DNA of 56,204 nucleotides from Pseudogemmobacter bohemicus (GCF_003290025.1 NZ_QNHG01000001.1:1605583-1661786); one strand, 5' to 3'. Shown: positions 35,897-45,391, counted from the stretch's first letter. Translations and numbers: made by a program. Notes: generated by a model from the sequence alone, not told the origin.

Positions 35897-36787
35897 TCAG
35901 CCGAGCGCCTGGGCGGCGAGGGCGAAACGGTAAAAATTCGCAGGCGTTGGGGGTGTCGCCTGGCTGCGGGCAGGGCGGATCATCTCGGTTCCGCGATTGA
36001 CCAGCGGCAGGCCTGCTGCGGCCAGAGCTCCGGCCAGCGGGCAATCCGCGCCCTGGGGGGTAATGGTGTCGAGCCGCAGGAAGCGGCCGGCCACTGCTAC
36101 GGCCACGCCACGCAAAAGACCGGTTGCGGCCTGCGCATCGCGCGCAATCAGCGGTGCAAGGGAGAGGCCCTGGCCAAAGGGACGCAGCAGGCCAAAAGCG
36201 GTAATGCTGTCCGGGTGCTGCCCGCCTGTCACCGGCAGGACGGCGAGCCGGGCCTCTTTGGGCAAAGCCGCGTAGAACGATCTGCGGTCGGCCCCCGTCG
36301 CCTCCAGGTCCAGCGCGATGAGGGTCTGGTGGTCAGCGGCGTCGCTCCAGCGGAGTTCTGCATCGCCGGGCAGCGGGGCAGAGTTGCCCGAGAGCTGCCC
36401 CTGATATTGCCGCACGATCCCGGTGGGGGTGAAGCCGAGGCTCTGGTAAAGCGGCAGCCCCTCGGGCGTGGCCACCAGCCGCCACTCATCATCGGGTGCC
36501 AGAGCCAGCACCGCCTCCAGCAAACGTCTCCCGATACCGCGCCCGCGCAGGCTTTGACTGACGATGATCATATTCGCCATCGAGACCACGCCAAAATGGC
36601 TGCGCATCGCGGTGCCCAGCACCTCGCCGCCTGGGCCGGTGGCCACAAAACCCTCGCCCGTCTGCAAGACCAATGCCCAGTCTTCCGCACGATGTGGCCA
36701 GCCCGCCTCACGCGAGAGCCGCAGCGCCGCAGGAAGATCGGCAGCCATCATCGGGCGAAGGCCGGGGCCGAAGGGGCGGGATGTCAT
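35897..36787 (-). CDS. GNAT-family N-acetyltransferase (two-domain)
   Basis: A 296-residue protein. The N-terminal ~130 residues are a GNAT domain (LRPMMAADLPAALRLSREAGWP, then VSQSLRGRGIGRRLLEAVL with the acetyl-CoA loop). The second half (DLEATGADRRSFYAALP) is of the acetyltransferase-18-like type found in metabolic operons. ATG 36787 is used, since an upstream start at 36865 would lie in the intergenic hairpin. The substrate is unknown. Confidence 0.8.
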   Translation of the reverse strand: MTSRPFGPGLRPMMAADLPAALRLSREAGWPHRAEDWALVLQTGEGFVATGPGGEVLGTAMRSHFGVVSMANMIIVSQSLRGRGIGRRLLEAVLALAPDDEWRLVATPEGLPLYQSLGFTPTGIVRQYQGQLSGNSAPLPGDAELRWSDAADHQTLIALDLEATGADRRSFYAALPKEARLAVLPVTGGQHPDSITAFGLLRPFGQGLSLAPLIARDAQAATGLLRGVAVAVAGRFLRLDTITPQGADCPLAGALAAAGLPLVNRGTEMIRPARSQATPPTPANFYRFALAAQALG

Positions 36788-36821
36788 GCCAGTATCCGCG
36801 AAGATTTGCCTGTAAAGGGAA

Positions 36822-36859
36822 CCCCGGGGCGCGACAGTATGGCGCCGCCTGCCCCGGGG
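36822..36859 (-). terminator. GC hairpin between cupin and GNAT genes
   Basis: CCCCGGGGC (36822-36830) pairs with GCCCCGGGG (36851-36859). It sits between two minus-strand genes and may attenuate transcription from the cupin gene into the downstream set. Confidence 0.45.
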
Positions 36860-36880
36860 GAACACTACATCTCGGCGCTG

Positions 36881-37246
36881 TCAGCCGACGATCACATAGA
36901 TCTTGCGGACGGTTTCAATCGTGCGCCAGATGCCTTTGAAGCCGGGCTTCATGATGAAACTGTCGCCGGCGCGGTAGGTGACAGGGGCCTCGCCGTCTTC
37001 CTCGATCTCGATATGACCCTCAAGGATGTGGCAGAACTCGAATGTTGTGCCCTTGATCGAGATGCTCTCGCCGGCGGTCGCCTGCCAGATGCCGGTGCGG
37101 ACCTTACCCTCGGTCGCCTCTTCGCGTGAGGCATCCAGCGCCCAGGTCAGGAAGGAGGGATCGCCCGAGATCAGCCGGTCTGCGGCGGCTTTTGAGGCAA
37201 CCGGGGTCGTGTCGGGGCGGGTATTGACGGTGATAAGAAGTGACAT
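36881..37246 (-). CDS. Cupin-domain protein
   Basis: A 121-residue single cupin with motif 1 around TTFEFCHILEGHIEIEEDG and motif 2 YRAGDSFIMKPGFKGIW. Small cupins of this kind next to FAD oxidases and aminotransferases are common in polyamine and amine degradation operons, as sensors or small enzymes. ATG 37246 begins eleven bases after the oxidase stop. Its function here is unproven. Confidence 0.82.
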   Translation of the reverse strand: MSLLITVNTRPDTTPVASKAAADRLISGDPSFLTWALDASREEATEGKVRTGIWQATAGESISIKGTTFEFCHILEGHIEIEEDGEAPVTYRAGDSFIMKPGFKGIWRTIETVRKIYVIVG

Positions 37247-37257
37247 TCGGGACCCTT

Positions 37258-37930
37258 TCAGCGGATCAGATCGAGGAATTTGTAATACTGGCCCACCAGC
37301 GGCAGGAACCACGGCTTGCCGGTATGGAAGGGCACCGCAGTCCAGGGCAGACCGTCCCAGGGGTTGCGGTTGATGCGGCCGGTGATCAGATCCGCCATGA
37401 TCTCGCCCATATGGGTGGCAAGCTGGGCACCATGGCCGGAATAGCCCATCGAGAAGTAAAGCCCGTCCGCCTCTCCCGCGCGCGGGTAACGGTCGGCGGT
37501 CATATCCACCAGACCGCCCCAGCAATAGTCGATCTGAATATCGGCCAGATGCGGGAAGACCTCTGCCATCGCGGCGCGCAGGATCTTGCCGCTTTTGGCG
37601 TCGGATTGCTGGTCAGAGCGGCCCGAGAACCGCGCCCGCCCACCAAAAATCAGCCGGTTATCGGGCGACAGGCGGAAGTAATTGCCGATATTGCGGCTGT
37701 TGACGTAAGTCCGGTTGCCCGGCACCGTCCGCGCGATCTCTTCCACCGTCAGCGGGCGGGTGGCGATGATGAAACTGCCTACCGGCACGATGCGGCGGCG
37801 GAACCATGGGAAAGCGCCATCGGTATAGGCGCCGGTCGCCAGCAACACCTTGTCAGCCGTCACATGACCCTTCGGCGTGTTCAGCTTCCAGCCCTTGCCA
37901 TGCGCCTCACGCGAGGTGACGGGGGTGTTC
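37258..37930 (-). pseudogene. FAD-dependent amine/amino-acid oxidase, 5' end removed by IS6
   Basis: The C-terminal ~220 residues of a DAO-family oxidoreductase similar to gamma-glutamylputrescine oxidase (PuuB). Recognisable parts are TADKVLLATGAYTDGAFPW, YFRLSPDNRLIFGGRARFSG, YCWGGLVDMTADRYPRAG and GYSGHGAQLATHMGEIMADL. The reading frame is open up to base 37930, where the IS6 terminal repeat begins. The FAD-binding GXGXXG N-terminus (about 200 residues) and the promoter are gone, so the enzyme is dead and downstream genes may depend on the IS for transcription. Confidence 0.85.
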
Positions 37931-38747
37931 GGTAGTGTCGCAAAGTTTCCGGTTCCATCTCGGCTTATGATATTGCAGCGTTGTCAGGCAGTTGGCGAGG
38001 GTCTTGGGACGTGATCGATTTCAAAGGTGTACACTATCCGAAGTCGGTGATCCTGCATGCTGTTTTCTTCTACCTGCGCTATCCCGTCTCCTACCGTGAC
38101 CTGGAAGAGATCATGACCGAGCGTGGTGTGAAGGTCGACCACGCAACGCTGAACCGCTGGGTCGTGAAATTCGCTCCTTTGATCGCGGCTCAAGCGCAGG
38201 CCAGGAAGCGATCGACGGCTACCTCCTGGCGGGTGGACGAGACCTACATCAAGGTTAAGGGTAAATGGACATACCTTTACCGGGCCGTGGATCGCGACGG
38301 CCAAACCCTTGATTTCATGCTGTCCCACCGCAGGAACCTTGCTGCAGCCCGACGGTTTTTCAAGCAGGCGATTGCCGCTCATGGCGTGCCAGACCGGATC
38401 GTGATCGACAAAAGCGGTGCCAACCTCGCGGGTTTGCAGGCCGTGAACGTGATCCTGAAATTCACCGGCGACGGGCGCGTCATTCAGGTGCGGCAGGTCA
38501 AATACCTGAACAACATCCTCGAGCAGGACCACCGCTTCATCAAACGGATCACCAACCCGATGATGGGCTTCAAGGCGTTCCACTCGGCCGCAGCGACCAT
38601 CGCCGGCATCGAGACCGCGCATATGATCCGCAAAGGCCAGATCCCGGCAAACGAAACTACACCATTCCAGACCTTTGCGAGCCTGGCGGCATAATTCTGT
38701 ACAGACGGTGGTGTCTGATATCCTCCAGAAAAATACGCGACAGAACC
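37931..38747 (+). mobile_element. IS6-family insertion sequence, about 817 bp
   Basis: Left end GGTAGTGTCGC (37931-37941) and the reverse complement of the right end GGTTCTGTCGC (38737-38747) match at 9 of 11 positions. They enclose a complete transposase gene, and the size is typical of IS6/IS26 relatives. The 8 bases flanking each side (GGGTGTTC and CTTCCCAC) differ. There is thus no target duplication, as expected when the element has joined two formerly separate sequences. Confidence 0.85.
38011..38694 (+). CDS. IS6-family DDE transposase
   Basis: A 227-residue transposase with an N-terminal segment FKGVHYPKSVILHAVFFYLRY, a helix-turn-helix region (YRDLEEIMTERGVKVDHATLNRW), and the catalytic triad in WRVDETYIKVKG, VIDKSGAN and LEQDHRFIKR. 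GTG 38011 gives the usual IS6 N-terminus (an upstream TTG at 37981 is possible). It appears intact and could still be active. Confidence 0.9.
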   Translation: MIDFKGVHYPKSVILHAVFFYLRYPVSYRDLEEIMTERGVKVDHATLNRWVVKFAPLIAAQAQARKRSTATSWRVDETYIKVKGKWTYLYRAVDRDGQTLDFMLSHRRNLAAARRFFKQAIAAHGVPDRIVIDKSGANLAGLQAVNVILKFTGDGRVIQVRQVKYLNNILEQDHRFIKRITNPMMGFKAFHSAAATIAGIETAHMIRKGQIPANETTPFQTFASLAA

Positions 38748-39657
38748 CTTCCCACTCCTGCAGCAACGCCGGGATGCGCTCGCTGAGATAGGATAGGAAT
38801 GGCTGGTCCTGCACGTTGACGGCGGACAGTGTAATTTTTTTCGCGGAAGTGGTCGCCAGTATCCGACCTGGCACCAGATTCGAGCTCTCTCGCCCGTTAT
38901 TGGCTTTTGCCACAGTCGCTGCAATTGCCAGCTCCAAGCGTTCCGGGCTTGAGGACGCCTGCGCCGAACCGACTGCGTCCTCCACACGTCGAAGATCTCC
39001 AAGTTTGGCAGAACGACAGAAGGATGCCAGGGCCTCCCATTGGCGGCGGCCAGCTCCGTGTGCCGGTCCGATAGCCCGGATAAGGCTTTCAGGAATGGCT
39101 GAGACAATGGCCTTCATCTTGTAGATAAGGGTGTCGTTTACGCCTGTGGCGCGATGGACAACAACGCCTTTAAAACCTGCATCAAGAATTCGGGTGATGA
39201 AGAGGGCTTTCTCGATAAATGAGGTGTCAAGGCGCTGGTTGTTCTCAACGCCCTGCGCGATTAATGCCTCCTCCTCAGTCATCTCCATGACCGAAGCACG
39301 CACATCTAAGCCGAGTGCCTTGCAGGCCAGCACGCGGCGACGCCCATAGACGACCTCTAGGTCGCCGTTATCGAGCCGACGCAACAGGATGGGCACTTGC
39401 TGACCGTGCTGCCGGATGGACTCGATCAGATCACTGATATCCTCCGAGGCGTCAATCCGATCGCTGAAGCGCGATGCATGGATGAGCGTGGGACTGACCA
39501 GCCGCGTTGCGCGCCGATCTTCCTCTTTCAGCGATGCTTCCGCCCGCGCCATGTTTGGGCTGCTACGGCGGGGCAGGGGGCTATCGTCTTCCGGTTCGTC
39601 GAATTTTCCTTCGAGCGCGTTCTTCAGCGAGTTACCGAAAATTCCTTTGCGGGCCAT
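38748..39657 (-). pseudogene. Second RepB (ParB-like), C-terminus cut by IS6
   Basis: About 303 residues of a RepB protein different from the one at 20926: MARKGIFGNSLKNALEGKFD, then LIESIRQHGQQVPILLRR, VVYGRRRVLACKALGLDVRA, ENNQRLDTSFIEKALFITRI and a helix-turn-helix near VVHRATGVNDTLIYKMKAIV. The frame reaches LLQEWEGFCR and runs into the IS at 38747, losing only the last ~15-30 residues. The frame stays open through the IS in antisense to 37984, so a 557-residue fusion could be made. No repC follows. Confidence 0.88.
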
Positions 39658-40810
39658 CAGCTGCGCCCCCAGGATTTCATGAACTCGGCTTCAAGCTCGT
39701 CTGTAATCCGACCAATGGCTTCAATCACCCGGTCATATGTCTTTTTGTTGACGTCCCGGGGCTCGATCTCAAACACAGGTTGCTTGGTGTTTGCCGCATC
39801 GCCGATCGCCGTCGATTTGACGAACTCCGTGCTCATTACGGCAGTGCCGAGTACGGTCCTCAGGAATCCGGCCATCTGGACCTGTGGTTGGTCCGTCGCC
39901 TCATAGCGCGTGATAAGGAACTTGATGAAGTCGAAGCTGTGGTCTGGCGCATGCTGCTCGACAACGCCCATGAGCTCGCTTGCCAATCCAAGGAAGCTCG
40001 CCAGAGACATGGCATCGAGCATGGACGCGTTCAGCGGAATCAGAACGCCTGTTGATGCGAACAAGGCTGCAATGACAGCGAAGCTCATCTGCGGTGGAGT
40101 GTCGAAGATGACGACGTCGTAATCCTGCTGAACCTGATCAATGGCATCTGCCAGTCGGCCATGGAACGGCTTGGAGCTGTCCGGAGTCCGGAACGACAGC
40201 GCAGTTTCGTATTCGAATTCGATCACGTCCATCGAGCCGGGCAGGAGGTCGATGTTCGGAAAGTAAGTCTTACGGATCGCATCCCGGCAGGGGAGGGGGT
40301 CAGTGTAGCGGATGACGTCGTAGGCAGATAGCATGTCGGGCGCGAGTTCGGGTGTGATCCCGAACATGTTCGTCATCGACGACTGCGCATCGAGATCTAT
40401 GGCCAAAACCCGATACCCCCGCAGTGCAAGGATCTCGGCAAGGTGGGTGGCCGTCGATGTCTTCGACACGCCGCCTTTCAGATTGAAACAGGTGACGACC
40501 TGACATTTTTCGCCCGCGCGGCGGCGCGGGTAGTGTTCTGGGCGGATCTTGCCTTCTTCGAAAAGAACCCGTTGGATTTCGTGGAATTCGCTGGCGCTGA
40601 AGTAGCGACGGTTGCTCTTGTCTAGTTCGCCAACCGGAATGCGGTCTGCCATTGTCGTGATGTAGTGGCGGAATGTATTCTGGTTTACCCGAATGAACTC
40701 TGCCGACTCGCGCATCGAGAAGCGCCGGAGCGTCTTCTGAGCGTCAGGCGGAAATGCTTCGCGCGAATGGTCTTGCAGCGCCCTGGAGAGGCGCCCAGAA
40801 TATGCTTTGA
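39657..40810 (-). pseudogene. Second RepA (ParA-type ATPase), 5' end missing
   Basis: A RepA with Walker A FNLKGGVSKTSTATHLAE (note GGVSKT rather than GGSGKT), AIDLDAQSSMTNMFG and DYDVVIFDTPPQMSFAV. The first in-frame ATG is at 40715, but family-like sequence continues upstream to about 40810 (GRLSRALQDHSREAFPPDAQ, KTLRRFSMRESAEFIRVNQN). There it collides with the truncated thiamin ABC gene, so the start and promoter are lost. It overlaps the repB copy by one base. If expressed from 40715 it would lack part of its DNA-binding domain. Confidence 0.85.
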
Positions 40811-41235
40811 AGCGCCCGGTCCTCCATCAGGGTGCGCGCCAGGGCCACCCGCTGGCGTTGGCCACCCGACAGGGCGGCGGGGCGTTTGTGTGCATGCTCT
40901 GCCAGCCCGGTCTGTTGCAGAATATCTGACAGCCGCGCCGGATCGGGCGCCTCGCCGCGCAGCCGCGCGCCAAGGGCGGCGTTCTGGCGCAGGTCCAGCC
41001 AAGGCAAAAGCCCCGGATCCTGCGCCATCAGGGCGACGGGCGGCGCGCCAGTGACGGAACCCTCGAACGCGCCGCCGACCGGCAGACCGGCAATCAGCCG
41101 CAGCAGGGTGGATTTCCCCACGCCCGATGGACCCAGCAATGCGGTCCACTGCCCCGGCGGTATCTCCAGCCGGATCGGCGGGAAGAGCGCCTGCCTGCCG
41201 ATCCGCACCTGTCCTGTCAGGGTGACGAAGCTCAT
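40744..41235 (-). pseudogene. Thiamin-precursor ABC ATPase (ThiZ-like), C-terminus lost
   Basis: The N-terminal ~140 residues of an ABC ATPase: MSFVTLTGQVRIG, Walker A LGPSGVGKSTLLRLIAG, Q-loop MAQDPGLLPWLDL and signature LSGGQRQRVALART. The match ends at LMEDR near 40815, just before Walker B should occur, and the frame runs into foreign RepA sequence and stops at 40744. It cannot hydrolyse ATP. The start overlaps the tenA stop. The ThiX permease that normally follows is absent. Confidence 0.85.
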
Positions 41236-41909
41236 GCCCGGCCGAGGCCCCAGAAGGCCGCTTCCAGCCGTGTGGCGGTGGTGAAATGGCGGCACAGCTG
41301 CTGCCAGCGCGGCAGGCTCTGCGCATCAGGCCCCAGCCGGTGCGCCACGGCCCGGTCGATCAGCGCGCCGGTGTCGCGGCAGAGCGTCTGGAATTCCGCG
41401 CCGCCATAGGTCTCGATCCAGTCGCGATAGGGGGTATCGCCGGCCTCGGCCAGCAGTCTTGCGCCGATCTCGCCATAGCCCAAAACGCAAGGCGACAGCG
41501 CCGCCATCAGGTCGAGGAAATCACCCGAATGGCCCGCCTCCAGCACATAGCGGGTATAGGCGAGGTTTTCGGGGGCTTCCTCGGTCGCCTCCAGTTCGGC
41601 GCGGGCAATGCCCGCCGCTTCGCAGGTGCGGATATGCAGATCCATCTCGAAATGCAAAAGCGCATGAACGGTGGCGCTGGCGGCCTTCATCTCATCGAGA
41701 GTGCCCGCCTTGACCACGGCCAGCGACCAGGCGCGGGAGAAATGGATCAGGAAGACGTAATCCTGCCGCAGGTAATTCAGGAACGCCGCGCGTGGCAGCG
41801 TCCCGTCCTTCATGCCCTCAAGGAAGGCATGGTGGCTGTAGGCGCGCCAATGATCTCCACTGGCCGTCCGCCATGCCGCAAAGCTTGTACCGTAATCGGG
41901 GGCGCTCAT
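41232..41909 (-). CDS. tenA: TenA aminopyrimidine aminohydrolase
   Basis: A 225-residue TenA/THI-4 family helical protein. It has HHAFLEGMKDGTLPRAAFLNYLRQDYVFLIHFSRAW near the N-terminus, the catalytic-cysteine region LSPCVLGYGEIG and a C-terminal LEAAFWGLG helix. TenA converts the amino-HMP breakdown product of thiamin back to HMP, which ThiD phosphorylates. The flanking ABC binding protein supplies the precursor. Overlaps on both sides mark tight operon structure. Confidence 0.93.
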   Translation of the reverse strand: MSAPDYGTSFAAWRTASGDHWRAYSHHAFLEGMKDGTLPRAAFLNYLRQDYVFLIHFSRAWSLAVVKAGTLDEMKAASATVHALLHFEMDLHIRTCEAAGIARAELEATEEAPENLAYTRYVLEAGHSGDFLDLMAALSPCVLGYGEIGARLLAEAGDTPYRDWIETYGGAEFQTLCRDTGALIDRAVAHRLGPDAQSLPRWQQLCRHFTTATRLEAAFWGLGRA

Positions 41910-42856
41910 TGTTCGGCCCCCGGATCGAGTGCCAGCGCCGACACCGGCAGGATGCTGCCCACCAGCCCGGCCTCATGCAGGAAGGCCTCGAAGCGGGCAT
42001 ATCGGCCATGGTCCAGCGCCGCCGGGCTTTGGGCAAAGCGCGGCAGGGTGTCGGCCCAGGCGCGGGTGTTCAGCTCGTCCGAAAGGTCGGGCGAGGTGGC
42101 GGCGAACACCGCGAAGGCTTCATCGGGGTGGTTCAGCATGTATTCGGTGCCGCGTTCGATGGCGGCGAGGAAGCGGGTGATGCGGTCGCGGTCGAAGGTC
42201 TCGGAATTGGCGACGAAAATCAGTTCGTCATAGCTGGGCAGACCGGCTTCCTCTGGGAAGAAGCACCGCCCGTTCGCGCCCGCCAGCCGCATCTGCGTCA
42301 GCTCGAAATTGCGAAAGGCCCCGATGACCGCATCGACCTGGCCCGTCATCACGGCGGGGGTCAGCGACCAGTTGACGTTGATCATCTCGACATCGGCCAG
42401 CGTCAGATCCACCGAGGCCAGCATGGCGGCCATCACCGCCTCTTCGACGCCCGAGACCGAATAGCCGATCTTGCGCCCGCGAAGGTCGGCCAAGCTTTGC
42501 ACCGGACCATCGGCCTCGACCATCAGGCAGTTGAGCGGCGTTGCGACCAATGTACCGACGCGGACCAGCGGAAGGCCCTCATGCACCTGCAGATGCAGTT
42601 GCGGCTGATAGCTGACCGCGAGATCGGCGCGGCCCGCCGCGACCAGTTTCGGGGGTTCGGTCGGGTCGGCGGGGGCGATGACTTCGACCTCAAGCCCCTG
42701 ATCTTTGAAGAAACCCTTCTCCTGCGCGAGGATGATCGGGGCATGATCGGGGTTCACATACCAGTCGAGGATCAGCGTTAGCTTGTCTTGCGCCATGGCG
42801 GGGGTGGTCAGCAGCAGGCTGGCGGCAAGGGTGGCGCACAGGCGGGTCGGGGTCAT
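41906..42856 (-). CDS. ABC substrate-binding protein for thiamin precursor (ThiY-like)
   Basis: A 316-residue NMT1/THI5-like periplasmic protein with a clear signal peptide (LCATLAASLLLTTPAMA, cleaved before QDKLTLIL). LTLILDWYVNPDHAPIILAQEKGFF is the family hallmark; YSVSGVEEAVMAAML and NVNWSLTPAVMTGQVDAVIGA line the ligand site. ThiY relatives bind formylaminopyrimidine. ATG 42856 overlaps the thiF stop. The partner permease and a functional ATPase are missing nearby. Confidence 0.88.
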   Translation of the reverse strand: MTPTRLCATLAASLLLTTPAMAQDKLTLILDWYVNPDHAPIILAQEKGFFKDQGLEVEVIAPADPTEPPKLVAAGRADLAVSYQPQLHLQVHEGLPLVRVGTLVATPLNCLMVEADGPVQSLADLRGRKIGYSVSGVEEAVMAAMLASVDLTLADVEMINVNWSLTPAVMTGQVDAVIGAFRNFELTQMRLAGANGRCFFPEEAGLPSYDELIFVANSETFDRDRITRFLAAIERGTEYMLNHPDEAFAVFAATSPDLSDELNTRAWADTLPRFAQSPAALDHGRYARFEAFLHEAGLVGSILPVSALALDPGAEQ

Positions 42857-43839
42857 GGGGTTCCTCCTCCGGTAGTGGATGTGTCGGCCAAAAGGGCGAT
42901 TTCGCCGGGCCAATGCGGGCGAAGCCGGTCGGCGGCACGCCATGCGCGCAGGCCGGAGCGGCAGGTGAAGACGGCACGCTGGTGTGGTGCGGGCATCGGG
43001 CCATTTGCGCCAAAACCCTCGGGCGGCAGACGCAGGGCATCGGGAGCGACAGGCGTCGGGGCCTCGGCCTCGGGGCGCAGTTCGATGATGAAATCACCCG
43101 CGCGCAGGTCGGATTTCGCGACGAACAGATGGGCAGCTTCCGGCTCCGGCGCAGCGTCGAATCGGAAGGAGGAGCTCCTGAACCCCGCCATGTCATAGCG
43201 CCAGAGCAGCCCGAGCGGCGAGGGGTCTGCCTTCAGGATCACCGCCAGCGCCATTTGCGCCTGCATGAGGCCGAACATGCCGACAACCGGCCCGAGGACG
43301 CCCGCCGTGGAGCAGCTCGCCAGATTGTCGGGCAGGTCGGGGAAGACAGCCCGCAGCGATGGCGCACCACCGCAAAATCCGCCGACATAGCCCGATGTCC
43401 CGAGAACCGAGGCCGAAATCAAGGGCTTGCCCTGCGTGTGGCACAGATCCGACAGCGTATAGCTGGCCGCGAAACTATCGGCGCAATCGAGCACCAGATC
43501 TGCGTCCGCGATCAATCCGGGCGCATTGGCTGGGGTCAACCAGTCGATCACCGGGGTGATCGTCACCTCGGGGTTCAGCTGCCGTGCGAAGTCCTTGGCC
43601 CCCTGCGCTTTGGGCTGGCCGATATGGGCGGCGTAGATCGGCTGGCGGTGGAGGTTGCTTTCCTCGACCCGGTCGGGATCGACCAGCGTGATCCGCCCCA
43701 CGCCCGCCCCCGCCAGATATTGCACCACCGGCACGCCAAGCCCACCGGCGCCGACCACCAGCAGATGCGCGGCGCGGATGCGGGCCTGACCGGCTGGCCC
43801 GATTTCGGGCAGGATCTCTTGCCTTGCATAGCGGCTCAT
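42853..43839 (-). CDS. thiF: ThiF-type ThiS adenylyltransferase with rhodanese-like tail
   Basis: A 328-residue E1-like enzyme. Motifs are VVGAGGLGVPVVQYLAGAGVG, DPDRVEESNLHRQPIY (adenylation site) and ADLVLDCADSFAASY. It adenylates the C-terminal glycine of ThiS. The last ~60 residues contain VFTCRSGLRAWRAADRL, a rhodanese active-site loop, so sulfur transfer may be built in. The zinc-binding CXXC pairs found in many homologues are not evident. Confidence 0.92.
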   Translation of the reverse strand: MSRYARQEILPEIGPAGQARIRAAHLLVVGAGGLGVPVVQYLAGAGVGRITLVDPDRVEESNLHRQPIYAAHIGQPKAQGAKDFARQLNPEVTITPVIDWLTPANAPGLIADADLVLDCADSFAASYTLSDLCHTQGKPLISASVLGTSGYVGGFCGGAPSLRAVFPDLPDNLASCSTAGVLGPVVGMFGLMQAQMALAVILKADPSPLGLLWRYDMAGFRSSSFRFDAAPEPEAAHLFVAKSDLRAGDFIIELRPEAEAPTPVAPDALRLPPEGFGANGPMPAPHQRAVFTCRSGLRAWRAADRLRPHWPGEIALLADTSTTGGGTP

Positions 43840-44432
43840 CGCGTGGCGTCCAGCCAGTCGCGCAGGCGTGCTTCGGGGTCCGGGTTCAGCGTGATATCGG
43901 TGACGGCCGAGACCACATCTGCGCCTGCCGCAAAGGCCTCGGGTGCGCGGGCGATGGTCAGCCCGCCGATGGCGATCAGGGGGATGTCGCCGATCTTCGC
44001 CTTCCATTCGGTCAGCTTTTCGCTGCCCTGCCGGTGCCATTTCATTTGTTTCAGGATCGTCGGCCAGATCGGCCCGAGCGCGATGTAATCGGGCTTCGCC
44101 GCCAATGCGCGGGTCAGCTCCTCCTCATCATGGGTTGAGATCCCGAGCTTCAGCCCCGCCGCGCGGATCGCGCCCAGATCGGCGGTGTCGAGGTCTTCCT
44201 GCCCCAGATGCAGCCAGTCGCAGCTTTCCTCGATGGCGAGTTGCCAGTAGTCGTTTATGACGAGGATCGCCCCCGCCGCCCGGCACAGATCGCGGGCACG
44301 GCGGATCTCGGCGCGGGTCTCGGCTACCGGGCGGTCCTTGATGCGCAGCTGCACCAGTTTCATGCCCAGCGGCAGCATACGGGCGATCCAGTCGGCGCTG
44401 TCGAAGATCGGGTAAAAACGCGGCAGGGTCAT
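43836..44432 (-). CDS. thiE: Thiamin-phosphate synthase ThiE
   Basis: A 198-residue TIM-barrel protein with [16 protein letters not shown] (HMP-PP binding), [45 protein letters not shown] and [11 protein letters not shown]. It couples HMP-pyrophosphate with thiazole phosphate to give thiamin phosphate. Length and motif order are normal. Confidence 0.93.
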   Translation of the reverse strand: MTLPRFYPIFDSADWIARMLPLGMKLVQLRIKDRPVAETRAEIRRARDLCRAAGAILVINDYWQLAIEESCDWLHLGQEDLDTADLGAIRAAGLKLGISTHDEEELTRALAAKPDYIALGPIWPTILKQMKWHRQGSEKLTEWKAKIGDIPLIAIGGLTIARAPEAFAAGADVVSAVTDITLNPDPEARLRDWLDATR

Positions 44433-45193
44433 GCGAGGAACGCCTTTCCGATCACGGGGGTCGAGGGGGCGGCCATGTCGCGCGGCTCCATCGGATCGGC
44501 GCGGTGGGCTTCGCGCCCGGCCTCAATCGCCAATGCCATGGCGCGGGCCATGGCCGCCGGGTCGCCCGCCTTGGCGACGGCGGTGTTCAGCAAAACGGCG
44601 TCATAGCCCAGCTCCATCGCCTGCGCGGCATGGCTCGGCAGGCCGATCCCGGCATCGACGACAAGGGTGGTGTCGGGGAACTCTGCACGCAGCGCCCGCA
44701 GCCCATAGGCGTTGTTGATTCCAAGGCCCGAGCCGATCGGCGCCCCCCAAGGCATCAGCACCGCACAGCCCGCATGCAGCAGGCGGTCACAGACGATCAG
44801 ATCCTCGGTGCAATAGGGAAAGACCTTGAACCCATCCTCGGACAGGATCCGCGCCGCCTCGACCAGCGCGAAGACATCGGGTTGCAGGCTGTCGGTGTGG
44901 CCGATCACCTCCAGCTTGATCCAGTCGGTATCAAAGAATTCCCGCGCCATATGGGCGGTGGTCACCGCCTCTTTGACGGTATGGCAACCGGCGGTATTGG
45001 GCAGGATGCGGGTGCCAAGCCCCCGGATCAGCTCCCAGAACGCCTGACCGCCGCCATGTTCGCGGCGCAAGCTGACCGTGGCGATCCCGGCCTTTGACGC
45101 GCGGAACGCCTCGGCCAGAACGGCGGGCGAGGAATATTGCGCGGTCCCGAGCATCAGCGCGCTCTCGACCTCGGTTCCGTAGAAGACCGGCAT
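44429..45193 (-). CDS. thiG: Thiazole synthase ThiG
   Basis: A 254-residue (beta/alpha)8 enzyme. The catalytic lysine lies in [34 protein letters not shown] and [19 protein letters not shown] follow, and [29 protein letters not shown] binds phosphate. It forms the thiazole from deoxyxylulose phosphate, ThiS thiocarboxylate and the glycine imine made by ThiO. Confidence 0.95.
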   Translation of the reverse strand: MPVFYGTEVESALMLGTAQYSSPAVLAEAFRASKAGIATVSLRREHGGGQAFWELIRGLGTRILPNTAGCHTVKEAVTTAHMAREFFDTDWIKLEVIGHTDSLQPDVFALVEAARILSEDGFKVFPYCTEDLIVCDRLLHAGCAVLMPWGAPIGSGLGINNAYGLRALRAEFPDTTLVVDAGIGLPSHAAQAMELGYDAVLLNTAVAKAGDPAAMARAMALAIEAGREAHRADPMEPRDMAAPSTPVIGKAFLA

Positions 45194-45196
45194 GGC

Positions 45197-45391
45197 TCAG
45201 CCCCCCTGCATGGCGGAAAGCGCCTCGATCCGGTCGCCCTGGCCGATCTCGGTCGTGGCGCGCAGGCTGGCGGGCACGAAGGTTCCGTTGACGGCCGTTG
45301 CGACCTTGGCGGTCAGGCCCTGTTCGATCAGCAAATCGGCAAGGGTAGCGGCAGATGTCCGCCGCGCCTCGCCATTGAGGGTGATATCCAT
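45197..45391 (-). CDS. thiS: Sulfur carrier ThiS
   Basis: A 64-residue ubiquitin-like protein beginning [12 protein letters not shown] and ending in the required GG (ALSAMQGG), the site of adenylation and thiocarboxylate formation by ThiF. It lies between thiG and thiO, three bases before thiG. Confidence 0.95.
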   Translation of the reverse strand: MDITLNGEARRTSAATLADLLIEQGLTAKVATAVNGTFVPASLRATTEIGQGDRIEALSAMQGG

